Assembly: GCF_000717745.1 (NCBI RefSeq)
Contig: NZ_JOBH01000031.1
Location: 1-32,299 of the forward strand
Reading direction: 5' to 3'
DNA length: 32,299 nt
Source: Streptomyces violens
GTDB lineage: Bacteria; Actinomycetota; Actinomycetes; Streptomycetales; Streptomycetaceae
Shown here: in pieces, positions 14,520-24,026 of the stretch
How positions within the stretch are numbered: position 1 is the stretch's first letter
Layout of the letters: the number at the start of each line of letters is the position of its first letter
Position numbers and translations under genes: made by a program
Notes under the pieces: generated by a model
Told to the model about the DNA's origin: nothing
Databases searched by the model: none
What the model saw: the letters and a program-made list of their open reading frames with translations, nothing else

Positions 14520-16697
14520 TCACCGCTCCTGGATGCGGATATTGCGATACGAGATCACATCGCTCGTACCGTGGACCTGGAGCCCGATGTAGCCGGAGGC
14601 GTAGCGCCGGCCGTCGGTGCCCGGGTCGTCGGACCGCGGCGGGTAGAAGCTCTGCCCACCGGTGTTGTCGAACTCGTTGATCAGCTTGCCGTTGCGGAAG
14701 ATCTCGTAGTGCTGGTCGGTCACCCGGATCTCGTAGTCGTTCCAGGTGCCCTTGGGCGTGACGCCTGCGCCGCCGAGGCCGACCCGGTCGAAGCCGTAGA
14801 TCGAACCCGTCTTGTACATGTCGCCGTCCGGGCGGTCCAGGATCTGGACCTCATGTCCGTACTTGATGGCGACCCACTCGGGACGGGACTCCTCGGGGTG
14901 GTCGTGGACGTCGGGGAAGCGGACGAAGACCCCGCCGTTGGCGTTGCCGGTGCCCGGCGCGTCGTCCCGGAACTGCAGCTTCAGCGAGAAGTCGTCGAAG
15001 CGGCGCTCGGGGAACCACAGCATGCCCATGCCGTCGACCTTCGTGCTGCTGGTCATGGCGCCGTCACCGGTGAGCGAGAAGGCACCGCCGCCGACGTGCT
15101 GCCACTTCTCGAAGGACGCCTGCGTCCCATCGAAAAGGGTGCGGTAGCCGGTGTCGTTGCCGGGCTTGCCGATGCCGGACTGGCGGGCCGCCTTGTTGAT
15201 CGCCCGGTACTCCCGCTTGTCGATCACCCCTTCCTTCAGCAGCCTGTCGGTCACCTCCGTGACGTGCTTGAGGAAGAGCGCCTGCGAGGACCAGTCCTTC
15301 TCGTCCTCGATCAGCTCGTTGATCGTGCAGCGGTTGCCGGTGACCCGGTTCGGCACACCGGTGTCGACCGTGCCGACGATGACGGTCAGCCGCTCGTCGT
15401 ACTCGGGACAGGGCGGCGCGGGCACTCCGCCGCCCGTGGCGACGGTGAAGGAGGCCGTCCGGGCGGGCGAGGTGTTGCCCGCCTTGTCGGTCGCCCGGTG
15501 CGCGAGCGAGTGGTACCCCACCCGGTCTACGATCACCGGCGACTCGTACGCGAGGTACGGCCCGCCGTCCAGCGAGTACTCGGTCCTCGCCACGCCGGAG
15601 CCCTCGTCGGTGGCCGTGAGGGTCACCGTCGCCTTCCCGATGTAGGCGCCGTCCGCGTTCTTGTCCCCCTCGACCTTCGCCGCGGTGTCCGGCGGCGTGG
15701 TGTCCTCGGGCGGCGGCGCGACGACGGTGAAGTCGACCGACTTCTCCGCGGCCGCGTTGCCGGCCTTGTCGGCGGCCCGGTAGCGGACCTTGTGGCTGCC
15801 CGCCTCGTGCACCATGACGGGCGCGGTGTACGGCTGCCAGGCGCCGTCCCCGAGCGCGTACTCGATGGTGTTGACGCCCGACCCGGTGTCGGAGGCGGTG
15901 ACGGTTACCGTCGCCATGCCGACGTAGGCACCGTGCGCGTTCTTCTCACCGGACACGGTTGCGCTGGTCTCCGGCGGGGTCGTGTCGTCCGTGTCCGGCG
16001 CGACCACCGTGAAGTCCACGGACTTCTCCGCCGCGACATTGCCCGCCTTGTCGGCCGCCCGGTATCGGATCTTGTGCGTACCGACCTGATCGACCACGAG
16101 GGGTGCGGTGTACGGCTGGAAGCCGGCGTCACCCACCGCGTACTCGATCCGGTCCACGCCCGAGCCGTCATCCGTCGCCGACACGCTCACGGTCGCGCTG
16201 CCCACGTACGCGCCGTCGGCGTTCTGCTGCCCCTCGACCTTCGCCGAGGTCTCCGGCGCCGTGGTGTCCTCGCTGCCGCCGTCGGTGACGACGAGGATGC
16301 CCTGCATCTGCTCATGGCCGGGGATGGTGCAGTGGTAGCGGTACTTGCCGGGCGTGAGCGTGACCTCGGCGGTGTGCTTGCCGCCCGAGGAGTCACCGGG
16401 GTTGGCCAGGATGTTGAGGCTGACGTCCTGGTTGTACTCCGGGTCGGAGACGTCGAAGGTCAAGGTGTGCGGCATGCCCATCGTGTTGCCGGTGGCCTCG
16501 CTGTTCTCGAAGACGATGGTCGTCTTCCCGGCCACCGCGGTGGTGGGCGCCGAGGTGTACTTGGTGATGTCGTCGCCCGCCGTCCAGGTCAGCACCTGCT
16601 GCGCCTCGACGGGCGGTGACTGCCCGTACGCCGTGGTGGCGCCCACGCCCAGCAGCAGGAAGAGGACGGACAGCAGAGCGGTCAGCCGCCGGTTCAT
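14520..16697 (-). CDS. Exported cupredoxin / triple Ig-like repeat / DUF1080 protein
   Basis: 725 aa modular secreted protein. Residues 1-25 are a signal peptide ending near AYG. Residues 35-138 are a plastocyanin-like cupredoxin with type-1 copper ligands H77, C123, H128 and M131 (YHCTIPGHEQM). Residues 143-420 hold three repeats of about 90-95 aa, each starting DTTxPxT and ending with a KAGN and a FTV strand, like OmpL47-type Ig-like repeats. After a linker with two Cys, residues about 517-725 are a DUF1080 domain (LFDGTQASFEKW, DYEIRV, GYIGLQVHG). Characterised DUF1080 members include 3-keto-glycoside hydrolases. It is the second gene of an operon with the ThuA/PQQ gene (ATGA overlap). Copper binding, repeat spacer and a hydrolase-like lectin fold in one chain suggest an extracellular redox/carbohydrate role. 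The exact reaction is not known. Confidence 0.87.
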   Translation of the reverse strand: MNRRLTALLSVLFLLLGVGATTAYGQSPPVEAQQVLTWTAGDDITKYTSAPTTAVAGKTTIVFENSEATGNTMGMPHTLTFDVSDPEYNQDVSLNILANPGDSSGGKHTAEVTLTPGKYRYHCTIPGHEQMQGILVVTDGGSEDTTAPETSAKVEGQQNADGAYVGSATVSVSATDDGSGVDRIEYAVGDAGFQPYTAPLVVDQVGTHKIRYRAADKAGNVAAEKSVDFTVVAPDTDDTTPPETSATVSGEKNAHGAYVGMATVTVTASDTGSGVNTIEYALGDGAWQPYTAPVMVHEAGSHKVRYRAADKAGNAAAEKSVDFTVVAPPPEDTTPPDTAAKVEGDKNADGAYIGKATVTLTATDEGSGVARTEYSLDGGPYLAYESPVIVDRVGYHSLAHRATDKAGNTSPARTASFTVATGGGVPAPPCPEYDERLTVIVGTVDTGVPNRVTGNRCTINELIEDEKDWSSQALFLKHVTEVTDRLLKEGVIDKREYRAINKAARQSGIGKPGNDTGYRTLFDGTQASFEKWQHVGGGAFSLTGDGAMTSSTKVDGMGMLWFPERRFDDFSLKLQFRDDAPGTGNANGGVFVRFPDVHDHPEESRPEWVAIKYGHEVQILDRPDGDMYKTGSIYGFDRVGLGGAGVTPKGTWNDYEIRVTDQHYEIFRNGKLINEFDNTGGQSFYPPRSDDPGTDGRRYASGYIGLQVHGTSDVISYRNIRIQER

Positions 16698-19174
16698 CGG
16701 ACCGCCTTCCGGGCCAGCTCAGTGGGGAGCGGAGTCGCCGGGCCGCCGTGGTAAGTGATGTGCCACAGCGCGGACTTGGCGTCGTGGGTGAAGAAGCCGC
16801 GCCCGTAGTCCAGGACATAGAGCGAGCCGTCGGGCGCGAACGTCCAGCCCATCAGGTTGCGGATGCCGTCGGCGCCCACCGGCACGATCTTGTCGAGGGT
16901 CTCGGCGTGCACGGGCAGCCCGCCCGAGCCCGCGGTCTTCGGGTCCATGACGACCGCGTTCCGCGGCTGCTCACCGTCGTAGAAGTCACCCACGAACCAC
17001 TTGCCGTCCCAGTACGCGGGCCAGGCGTCCTTGCCCGCGCTCTGCGCGTCGTAGCGGTAGACCGGGCCGTCCATCGCGGCCTGCCCGCCGCCCTTGAGCC
17101 AGGGCAGCAGGAACTTCTGCTCGGACTTCTTGTAGCTCGGCACGCCGTTGGCATCGCGCGGGAAGTCCGGGCCGCCGCCGGCGGGGGAGTACCAGATGTT
17201 GTTGGGCTCGGCGGGCGGGATGTTGACCAGCCCGTCGTTGTTCGGCGACTCGTTCTTGAGGTTGTCGCAGTCGTACCAGCCCAGCGGCTTGCTCGGGTCC
17301 GGCAGATTGCGGTCGCGGTAGGGCTGGTTGTTGCCCATGCAGAACGGCCAGCCGCGGTTGGAGGCATGGGTGATCGCGGCGAACGTGTCGTACTTCGCCG
17401 GGCCCCAGGTCTCGCTCGGGTCGGTCGCGTCCGGGCCGACCCAGCCCGCGTAGAGCGTGTCGGTCTTCTTGTCGACGGAGATGCGGGAGGGGTTGCGGAC
17501 GCCCATGACGTAGATCTCGCCGCGGGTCTTGCCGCCGCCCTCGTCGGTCTCCTTGCCGGTGAAGAGGTTGCCCTCGGGCAGGGTGTACGTGCCGTCGTTC
17601 TCGGGGTGGATCCGCAGGATCTTCCCGTTGAGGTTGTTGGTGTTGCCCGCGGTGCGGCGGGCGTCGGCGAACGACACGCCCTTGAAGTTCGGCTCCGGGT
17701 TGTTACCGGAGTAACCGTCGCTGAACTGGCTGGAGTTGTTGTCGCCGGTGGCGATGTACAGGTTGTCCTTGGAGTCCCACGCCATGCCGCCGCCCGAGTG
17801 GCAGCAGCTGTGGATCTGCACCGGCCACTTCAGCAGCACCTTCTCCGAGGAGAGGTCCAGCTTGTCGGTCTTGAGGTCCATGGTGAAGCGGGAGACGCGG
17901 CGCTCGGCCATGTGCGTCTCGCGATCGATCTCCGAGTGCGGCGTGTAGTGCAGGTAGACCCAGCCGTTGTCGAGGAAGTCCGGGTCCAGCTCGATGCCGA
18001 GCAGCCCCTCCTCGTTCTTGACGAGCTCACCGCCGCTGCCCTTGTTGCCGAAGACGGTGACCTCGCCCGCGAGCGTGGTCTTCTTCGTCGCCGGGTCGTA
18101 GACGTGGACGGTGCCCTTGCCCTTGCCGATGTCGGGGTTGTTCCAGTCGGTGATCACGGGCGCGTCCGAGCCCTCGCCGCCGCGGCCGATGTAGAACACC
18201 CGGCCGTCCTTCGCGGTCACCACGCCGTGCGGCTCGCCGATCTGGTCGTGCTGCCCCGGCTGGTTGGGCTGGGTGACCCGCTCGGCCTTGTAGTTCGAGG
18301 CGATGGTCGCCTGGCAGTCGGCGCGGGCGAGCCGGATGGTCCACAGCAGCGCGCCGCGCAGATGGGCGCGGAAGTCGGTCTCCTGGAAGGCGGCCGCGGT
18401 GCCGCCCATGCCGGTGTAGAAGGACCGCCCGCCGTCGTAGTCACGGCACCAGGAGATGGGATGGTCGGAGCCGTTGGCACCGGTGCCGGGACGGAAGGTT
18501 GTCTCCCGTACACGGGCCACTGTATGCACCGAACCGCTCGGATTTTCCGCCCAGTTGAGCCACCGGTCGGGGCGCTTCCACTCCAGCGGCAGGCTCTTGG
18601 TGGCGGGGTTGTCCCGGTCGCCGACCTCGACGGTGGCGCGCTGCACGTTGTCCGTGCCGCCCGTGGGGCGGGCGCCGATCAGGCCGGTGAACCAGTCGGA
18701 GTACGGCTCGGCGCGGGCCGCGTTGTGAATGCCGACGAACCCGCCGCCGGCCTCCATGTAACTCTCCAGCCCCGCTTCCTGCTCGGGATCGAGCACATCG
18801 CCGCCGCCGGTCAGGAAGACCACCGCGTTGTACCGGCCGAGGCGGGGCTTGGTGAAGACCGACGGGTCGGCCGTGGCGTCGATGGTGAAGTGCTCGGCGG
18901 CCGGCCCCTGCCGGCCGATCTTCTCGATCGCCTCGATACCGGCGTTCACCGTCGGCGGTTCCTCGCCCGCCGAGGCGTGGAAGACCAGGACGCGGACGTT
19001 CTCGCCACCGGGCGGCGAGGGCAGCGCGAGTTTCGGTACGGACGGCTCCGGCGGGGCCCCGGCCAGTGCGGGGGTCCCGCCCAGCAGGGCCGCCGTGACG
19101 GCCAGCGCGGACAGCCCGGCCGTCCGTCTCAGCCGTCCGGTGGTGGTGCGTTTCTGACGTGGTGCGCGACGCAT
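16694..19174 (-). CDS. Exported ThuA / PQQ-type sugar dehydrogenase fusion
   Basis: 826 aa. An N-terminal export signal (basic start with LRRTAG, hydrophobic stretch to about residue 37, ALAGA) is followed by a ThuA-like trehalose-utilisation domain (about 58-285, with [18 protein letters not shown] and FYTGMGG). Then comes a glucose/sorbosone dehydrogenase beta-propeller (about 300-815, with [29 protein letters not shown] and LYVLDYG). The propeller class normally uses PQQ and oxidises sugars outside the cytoplasm. The gene overlaps the DUF1080 gene by 4 nt and is transcribed away from the laccase gene. Joined ThuA and propeller domains are common in large secreted actinobacterial proteins, but no in vivo substrate is established. 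Start chosen at the ATG before the signal peptide; AGAGGGG lies about 11 nt upstream. Confidence 0.88.
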   Translation of the reverse strand: MRRAPRQKRTTTGRLRRTAGLSALAVTAALLGGTPALAGAPPEPSVPKLALPSPPGGENVRVLVFHASAGEEPPTVNAGIEAIEKIGRQGPAAEHFTIDATADPSVFTKPRLGRYNAVVFLTGGGDVLDPEQEAGLESYMEAGGGFVGIHNAARAEPYSDWFTGLIGARPTGGTDNVQRATVEVGDRDNPATKSLPLEWKRPDRWLNWAENPSGSVHTVARVRETTFRPGTGANGSDHPISWCRDYDGGRSFYTGMGGTAAAFQETDFRAHLRGALLWTIRLARADCQATIASNYKAERVTQPNQPGQHDQIGEPHGVVTAKDGRVFYIGRGGEGSDAPVITDWNNPDIGKGKGTVHVYDPATKKTTLAGEVTVFGNKGSGGELVKNEEGLLGIELDPDFLDNGWVYLHYTPHSEIDRETHMAERRVSRFTMDLKTDKLDLSSEKVLLKWPVQIHSCCHSGGGMAWDSKDNLYIATGDNNSSQFSDGYSGNNPEPNFKGVSFADARRTAGNTNNLNGKILRIHPENDGTYTLPEGNLFTGKETDEGGGKTRGEIYVMGVRNPSRISVDKKTDTLYAGWVGPDATDPSETWGPAKYDTFAAITHASNRGWPFCMGNNQPYRDRNLPDPSKPLGWYDCDNLKNESPNNDGLVNIPPAEPNNIWYSPAGGGPDFPRDANGVPSYKKSEQKFLLPWLKGGGQAAMDGPVYRYDAQSAGKDAWPAYWDGKWFVGDFYDGEQPRNAVVMDPKTAGSGGLPVHAETLDKIVPVGADGIRNLMGWTFAPDGSLYVLDYGRGFFTHDAKSALWHITYHGGPATPLPTELARKAVR

Positions 19175-19200
19175 GGTTCACCCACCCCTCTGAGGACACA

Positions 19201-19216
19201 GCTGTGAGCACACAGC
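19201..19216. repeat. Inverted repeat in the leader of the ThuA/PQQ operon
   Basis: GCTGTG and CACAGC are separated by AGCA, a perfect 6-bp dyad. It lies 27 nt upstream of the ThuA/PQQ start codon, just downstream of the predicted transcription start of that operon. It could be an operator or a 5' UTR hairpin. Confidence 0.45.
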
Positions 19217-19227
19217 GACAGCCGACG

Positions 19228-19256
19228 AAGCTAGACCTCTTTCGGCGGTCCGCCAA
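19228..19256 (-). promoter_or_regulatory. Candidate promoter of the ThuA/PQQ-DUF1080 operon
   Basis: Read on the minus strand: TTGGCG (19256-19251), a 17-bp spacer and TAGCTT (19233-19228) match the actinobacterial TTGNNN-17-TAGNNT pattern. The spacer includes a GGCGG-T-CCGCC palindrome (19244-19254) that overlaps the -35. Predicted 5' UTR is about 45 nt. The adjoining stretch 19255-19305 is unusually AT-rich for this window and should also hold the divergent laccase promoter, which could not be pinned down. Confidence 0.42.
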
Positions 19257-19368
19257 TAGCTATGACCGCAAGTCAACAAACTTTGTCCTTGCCGTGGATA
19301 AACGAAGATCACGGCGCTACCGTCCCAAGCGGCGTACTGCCGAGAGCGCTTTCTGCGAGGGGAGCAAG

Positions 19369-20346
19369 ATGACCGAGACAGCCGAAAAATCCACCGTGCG
19401 GGGTACGTTCAGCCGCCGGCTGTTCGCGGGCGGGGCCGCCGCCGCGGCACTCGGCACGATCGGCCTGGCCCCCGCGGCCTCGGCCGCCGCGCCCCAGGGC
19501 TCCGTACGCAGGGCGGGCGCGGGCGGCGAGGTGAAGCACCTCAAGCTGTACATGGAGAAGCTCGCGGACGGGCAGCTCGGCTACGGTCTGGAGAAGGGCA
19601 AGGCCACCATCCCCGGCCCGCTCATCGAGCTCATCGAGGGCGACACCCTGCACATCGAGGTCACCAACACCCTCGACGTCGCGGCCAGCCTGCACGTCCA
19701 CGGCGTGGACTACGACACCGCCAGCGACGGCACGAAGACGAACCGCAGCCACATCGAGCCGGGCGGCACCCGCACCTACACCTGGCGCACCCACAGACCC
19801 GGCAGACGCAAGGACGGCACCTGGCGCCCCGGAAGCGCCGGTTACTGGCACTACCACGATCACGTCGTCGGCACCGAGCACGGCACCGGCGGCATCCGCA
19901 AGGGCCTCTACGGGCCGGTCGTGGTCCGCAGGGAGGGCGACATCCTGCCCGACCCGGACCGCCAGTTCACCATCGTCTTCAACGACATGACGATCAACAA
20001 CCTGCCGAAGGGGCCCGACTTCAAGGCCACCATCGGCGACCGCGTCGAGATCATCATGATCACGCACGGCGAGTACTACCACACGTTCCATGTGCACGGT
20101 CACCGCTGGGCCGACAACCGCACCGGCCTGCTGGAAGGCCCGGAAGACCCCAGCCGGATCGTCGACAACAAGATCACCGGCCCGGCCGACTCCTTCGGCT
20201 TCCAGTTCCTGGCGGGCGAGGGCGTGGGCGCCGGCGCCTGGATGTACCACTGCCACGTCCAGAGCCACTCCGACATGGGCATGGCCGGCATGCTGCTGAT
20301 CGCCAAGCCGGACGGCACGATTCCCGGACACGACGGGCATCACTGA
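19369..20346 (+). CDS. Two-domain small laccase (SLAC-type multicopper oxidase), Tat-exported
   Basis: 325 aa. The protein closely follows the known Streptomyces small laccase, with long stretches such as [20 protein letters not shown] and [11 protein letters not shown] recognisable. Copper-binding motifs are all present: [23 protein letters not shown] and [15 protein letters not shown] (type-1 Cys with type-3 His neighbours). Small laccases work as trimers, oxidise phenols and reduce O2 to water, and have roles in morphogenesis and lignin chemistry. The N-terminus carries a Tat signal (FSRRLF, hydrophobic run, ASAA). ATG at 19369 is chosen because AGGGGAG lies about 4 nt upstream; the frame is open further 5' but without a signal. 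The His-rich C-terminal tail is shorter than in the S. coelicolor protein. It diverges from the ThuA/PQQ operon. Confidence 0.93.
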   Translation: MTETAEKSTVRGTFSRRLFAGGAAAAALGTIGLAPAASAAAPQGSVRRAGAGGEVKHLKLYMEKLADGQLGYGLEKGKATIPGPLIELIEGDTLHIEVTNTLDVAASLHVHGVDYDTASDGTKTNRSHIEPGGTRTYTWRTHRPGRRKDGTWRPGSAGYWHYHDHVVGTEHGTGGIRKGLYGPVVVRREGDILPDPDRQFTIVFNDMTINNLPKGPDFKATIGDRVEIIMITHGEYYHTFHVHGHRWADNRTGLLEGPEDPSRIVDNKITGPADSFGFQFLAGEGVGAGAWMYHCHVQSHSDMGMAGMLLIAKPDGTIPGHDGHH

Positions 20347-20381
20347 CCGGACCGGGCGCCCCGGCGCGGCATGATCGGGGC

Positions 20382-21680
20382 ATGAGCCGTCCCGTCGGCC
20401 GGGTGTCCCGGCGCACCGCCGTCCTGGCGGCGCTGCTCGTCGCGACCGTCGTGACCGCCGTACTCGGCACCGTCCCGACCGACGGGAACGCCGCCCCCTG
20501 CGCCGCCAGGAAGATCGCCTCCTGGGCCCCCGAACCCCGCCTCACGAACGCCTTCGCCCGGTACGGCGACGACAACTCCCGGCTGGACGACTGGACCGGC
20601 GGCGACGGCACCCACTCCGTACGCCTCCCCGACGGCCGCACCCTCTGGCTGTTCTCCGACACCTTCCTCGACCGGGTCCAGGGCCCGCCCAACCCCAAAG
20701 GGCAGCCGCACTCCTGGCGGCGGAAGGCCGATGGCGGCGGCCCGCCCGGGCTGCTCCGCAACTCCCTCGTCGTCGCGGATCCGTCGGGACGCCCGTACCG
20801 GACCCTGATCCGCCGCACCCCGGCCGGGCCCGCCGGCTACTTCCCCGACCCGCCGCGTGCACACGGGCCGGCAGGGGCGTGGCGCTGGCCCGTGGCCGCG
20901 CGCGTGGAACCCTGTACACCCGGATCATCCGAACGGGTGCTCCGCGTCCTGTTGTGGAACCGATCCCCGGGAACGGGTCCCTGGCTCTTCGGCGAGCCCC
21001 GCAGCACCGAGGTCGCCACGCTCTCCCTGCCCCGGCTGCGCCTGGAACGCGTCACCACGGTCGCCGACCGCACGGCCGTGCCCGACCCCGGAGCCCGCGT
21101 GCTCTACGGGACGGCGGCCGTACAGGAGGGGCGATACACCTATGTGTACGGCGGCGACGCCCCCACCGGCCGCCCGGCGGCCCAGGCGTACCTCGCCCGG
21201 GTCCCCGCCGGCCGGCTCGCCGAAGCCCGCGCCTGGCGCTACTGGGACGGCCACGGCTGGCGCGCCGACGCCGGGCGGGCAGTGCCCGTGCTGCGAAGCA
21301 CCGGTCGGCGCGGCGTCGGCAGCGCTTACACCGTTGTCCGGGACGGCGGTACCTGGGTGCTGTTCACCATGGACGCGGCGGGTGCCGGCGGCCGCGGCCT
21401 GGCCACTCTCACCAGCTACTGGTCCTGTACCGCACACGGCCCCTGGCACGGCCCGAACGGCGCGATCACCCCGCCCCGGCCACCCGACCCGGCGGACTCC
21501 GAGGAGCGCACCGCGGTCTACAACCCGCAGGCGCACCCGGAGTTCACCGGCCGGCCCGGCCTGTTGCTCAGTTACGACGTCAATACGCTGGGCCCGCCCG
21601 GCAGCCCGGCCACCGGCGCGGTCAACGACGATGTGACGCTGTACCGGCCGCGCTTCCTGCGGGTACGCATGACGACCTGA
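20382..21680 (+). CDS. Secreted DUF4185/DUF5005-like protein
   Basis: 432 aa with an N-terminal signal peptide (RRTAVLAALLVATVVTAVLG). The mature region shows repeated blade-like motifs (LPDGRTLWLFSDTFL, YTYVYGGD, WVLFTMDA, LLSYDVNT), as in the DUF4185/DUF5005 family of predicted five-bladed propellers related to carbohydrate-active enzymes. Three Cys are in the mature part. Catalytic residues cannot be assigned. It starts 35 bp after the laccase stop on the same strand, so it may be co-transcribed with it. It ends 3 bp from the convergent GMC gene. Confidence 0.72.
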   Translation: MSRPVGRVSRRTAVLAALLVATVVTAVLGTVPTDGNAAPCAARKIASWAPEPRLTNAFARYGDDNSRLDDWTGGDGTHSVRLPDGRTLWLFSDTFLDRVQGPPNPKGQPHSWRRKADGGGPPGLLRNSLVVADPSGRPYRTLIRRTPAGPAGYFPDPPRAHGPAGAWRWPVAARVEPCTPGSSERVLRVLLWNRSPGTGPWLFGEPRSTEVATLSLPRLRLERVTTVADRTAVPDPGARVLYGTAAVQEGRYTYVYGGDAPTGRPAAQAYLARVPAGRLAEARAWRYWDGHGWRADAGRAVPVLRSTGRRGVGSAYTVVRDGGTWVLFTMDAAGAGGRGLATLTSYWSCTAHGPWHGPNGAITPPRPPDPADSEERTAVYNPQAHPEFTGRPGLLLSYDVNTLGPPGSPATGAVNDDVTLYRPRFLRVRMTT

Positions 21681-21683
21681 GCT

Positions 21684-23321
21684 TCACCCGGCCTCCCCGT
21701 ACCGGATCAGATCGGCGGCCCGCTCGGCAATCATGATCGTCGGGGCGTTGGTGTGACCCCGTGTGATGTTCGGCATGACCGAAGCGTCCACCACCCGCAG
21801 GCCCTCGACGCCGCGGACCCGCAGCGCCGGGTCGGTCACCGCGTCGTCGCCCGTACCCATCCGGCAGGTGCCCACCGGGTGGTACAGCGTCTCCGCCAGC
21901 GCCCGCACCATGGCCTCGGTACCGGCGTCGTCCGTGCGCTTCGGGCACGGCGGCAGCGCACCGCCGACGTGCGGGCGCAGCGCCGTGGTGTCGTACAGCT
22001 CGTCGGCGAGGCGCACCCCCGCGACCATCCGCCGCAGGTCGGCCGGCGCGCTCAGGTAAGCGGGCTCGATGCACGGCGGCGCGGCCGGATCGGCGTCGGT
22101 CAGTGTGATCCGGCCGTGGCTCTCCGGCTGGAGCAGGATGACGCCGATGGTCACGCCGTGCTCGGCCGGCGGCGTGAGGCCGTGGCCCACGAACGGCACC
22201 GGCGCGAAGATCAGCTCCAGGTCCGGCGCCGCGACGTCGGGCGCACTGCGCACGAACGCCACGGCCTCGCCGACGTTCGAGGTCAGCGGGCCGCGCCGGG
22301 CCAGCAGATAGCGCGCGATGTTGGCGGGTGTGTCGGCGCCGGTGAGCGTGACCGGGTGCTGCGCGTACCGCAGTACGGGCACGGAGAGGTGGTCCTGCAA
22401 GTGCCGCCCGACGCCCGGCAGATCGGCCACCGGCGCGATGCCCAGCGCCTTGAGGTCCTCGGCGTCCCCGATGCCCGAGCGCAGCAGCAGCTGCGGGGAG
22501 CCGATCGCGCCGGCGCTCAGCAGCACCTCGCGCCGGGCCCGCAGCACGCCGTCCGCCAGCTCTACGCCGCACGCACGGTCCCCGTCGAAGAGGATCCGGC
22601 GCGCCTCGCTGTCCGTCAGCACCGTGAGGTTGGCGCGCCGTAGCGCGGGCCGCAGATAGCCGTCCGCCGTGCTCCAGCGCCGCCCGCGCCGCTGCGAGAG
22701 CGGGGTCGCCGCACAGCCGCTGTGATCGGGGGTGTTGAGCTCCGGCAGCAGTGGGAGGCCGGATTCCGTACAGGCGTCGAGGAAGGCGGTGGAGAGCGGG
22801 TGCAGATCGCGCGCCGGGGAGATCCACAGGGGGCCGGCCGAGCCGTGCACCGGTGCCTTGCGCGCCTCGCCCCCCGATGGCGGGCCCGCCCATCGCTCGG
22901 CCCGCCGGAAGTAGCGTACGACCTGGTCGTACGACCACTCCTCGCCGGCCGTGGCCGCCCAGGCGTCGTAGTCGTCGCGGTGACCGCGCACCCACATCAT
23001 CGCGTTCAGCGAGGACGAGCCGCCGAGCGTACGGCCGCGTGGCCAGTACAGCGCCCGGCCGTCGAGCGCCTCCTGCGCGGTGGTGGTGAAGTCCCAGTCG
23101 TACGCCGTCTTGAACAGCTTCGGGAAGGCCGCGGGGATGCGCACTTCCTGCCTGCGGTCGGGGCCGCCCGCCTCGACCAGCGCGACCCGCACCGTCGGGT
23201 CCTCGGAGAGCCGGGCGGCGAGCACGCAGCCCGCGGAGCCTGCCCCGACGACGATGTAGTCGTACGTGGAGCCGTACGTTCCCGAAGCCGCGTTCCTGCG
23301 CGGTCCTGACCGCCGTACCAT
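21684..23321 (-). CDS. GMC-family FAD oxidoreductase (choline dehydrogenase-like)
   Basis: 545 aa. The N-terminal FAD-binding VVGAGSAG (24-31) and acidic VEAGG are present, followed by the GMC signatures PRGRTLGGSSSLNAM and GAIGSPQLLLRSGIG. The C-terminal active-site pair is visible: His in LYHPVGTCRMG and His/Asn in GHTNAPT. GMC enzymes oxidise alcohols and sugars; the group includes choline dehydrogenase, aryl-alcohol and glucose 3-dehydrogenases. ATG at 23321 is preferred, with AAGGGAG 6 nt upstream; an open frame 75 nt further 5' lacks such a site. No signal peptide is seen, so it is probably cytoplasmic. It converges with the DUF4185 gene with only 3 bp between stops. Substrate unknown. 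Confidence 0.9.
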   Translation of the reverse strand: MVRRSGPRRNAASGTYGSTYDYIVVGAGSAGCVLAARLSEDPTVRVALVEAGGPDRRQEVRIPAAFPKLFKTAYDWDFTTTAQEALDGRALYWPRGRTLGGSSSLNAMMWVRGHRDDYDAWAATAGEEWSYDQVVRYFRRAERWAGPPSGGEARKAPVHGSAGPLWISPARDLHPLSTAFLDACTESGLPLLPELNTPDHSGCAATPLSQRRGRRWSTADGYLRPALRRANLTVLTDSEARRILFDGDRACGVELADGVLRARREVLLSAGAIGSPQLLLRSGIGDAEDLKALGIAPVADLPGVGRHLQDHLSVPVLRYAQHPVTLTGADTPANIARYLLARRGPLTSNVGEAVAFVRSAPDVAAPDLELIFAPVPFVGHGLTPPAEHGVTIGVILLQPESHGRITLTDADPAAPPCIEPAYLSAPADLRRMVAGVRLADELYDTTALRPHVGGALPPCPKRTDDAGTEAMVRALAETLYHPVGTCRMGTGDDAVTDPALRVRGVEGLRVVDASVMPNITRGHTNAPTIMIAERAADLIRYGEAG

Positions 23322-23438
23322 CCGCAACTCCCTTGCCCCGTCGGCATGGTGACCGGAGTGATCGCCGAGTGCAGCGTAGAGGACGGGGCGCCGCACGGTC
23401 AGGGGTGCGGAGTACGGGGTGCGGGATGCTGGCTGGGG

Positions 23439-24026
23439 TCAGGAGTGCGGCGCCGCCGTGGGGGCGGCACTCGGCGACGCGGTCCGCGGTGTGATGTACG
23501 GGTACGCGTTGTTGCCGCCGCAGACCAGCGGGCCGACCTCCACGTCCTTGCCGCGCACGGTCACCGGTACCTCCTCGGGCGGCCGGTCGCCGGGCACCTG
23601 CCCGTTGGCCGCGGTGCACACCAACTGGCTGAGCGCGGGCTGGTCGAGCTTCTCCGGATCGTCCGGCATGGTCACCGTGAGGCGCCCCTCGCGCGAGGTG
23701 ACCGTGACCCGGCCGCGCAGATCCGGCAGCGCGGTCGTCAGCCCCCGCTGCCGCTCGGCCGCGTTCGGGCCGGTCAGCAGCAGGTCCACGGCGCCCTGCG
23801 GGGTGGCCGGGCGGTCCGCGGAGCGGGCGGCCGACCGCAGCCCGGTCGAGGCGAGGAAGAACAGCTGCACGTCGGCGGGGGCCTGCCCGTCCGACTTCAG
23901 CCCCGTCGCCGGCTCCCCGGCGTCGATCACATCGCTCGGCTCGATGCCACAGCCGGCGAGGGTTCCTACGAGCAGCGCGGCCGCGACGGCACCCGTCCGC
24001 ACCCTTGCGCGCGCCCCGCTCCTCAC
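23439..24026 (-). CDS. GerMN-domain-like lipoprotein of the two-component operon
   Basis: 195 aa. The lipoprotein signal has lipobox LAGC with C26 as the predicted lipidated residue. The mature part resembles a single GerMN domain: a VQLFFLAS strand, then PQGAVDLLLTGPN and GLTTALP. Start is GTG at 24026 with a GGAGGAGG-type site just upstream, overlapping the kinase stop (GTGA). Cell-surface lipoproteins next to a kinase often tune sensing (CseA is a Streptomyces example), so a role in the kinase's signal input is inferred. The C-terminal tail is Ser/Pro/Ala-rich. Confidence 0.8.
   Translation of the reverse strand: MRSGARARVRTGAVAAALLVGTLAGCGIEPSDVIDAGEPATGLKSDGQAPADVQLFFLASTGLRSAARSADRPATPQGAVDLLLTGPNAAERQRGLTTALPDLRGRVTVTSREGRLTVTMPDDPEKLDQPALSQLVCTAANGQVPGDRPPEEVPVTVRGKDVEVGPLVCGGNNAYPYITPRTASPSAAPTAAPHS

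Noticed and set aside
14571..19207. Two long plus-strand open frames (682 and 863 codons)
   Set aside because: They mirror the DUF1080 and ThuA/PQQ genes. Val/Arg/Gly/Asp-rich translations without domains show they are shadows.
19175..19360. AdpA-type site upstream of the laccase gene
   Set aside because: The laccase of S. griseus is reported as AdpA-dependent, but no stretch here fits TGGCSNGWWY without several mismatches.
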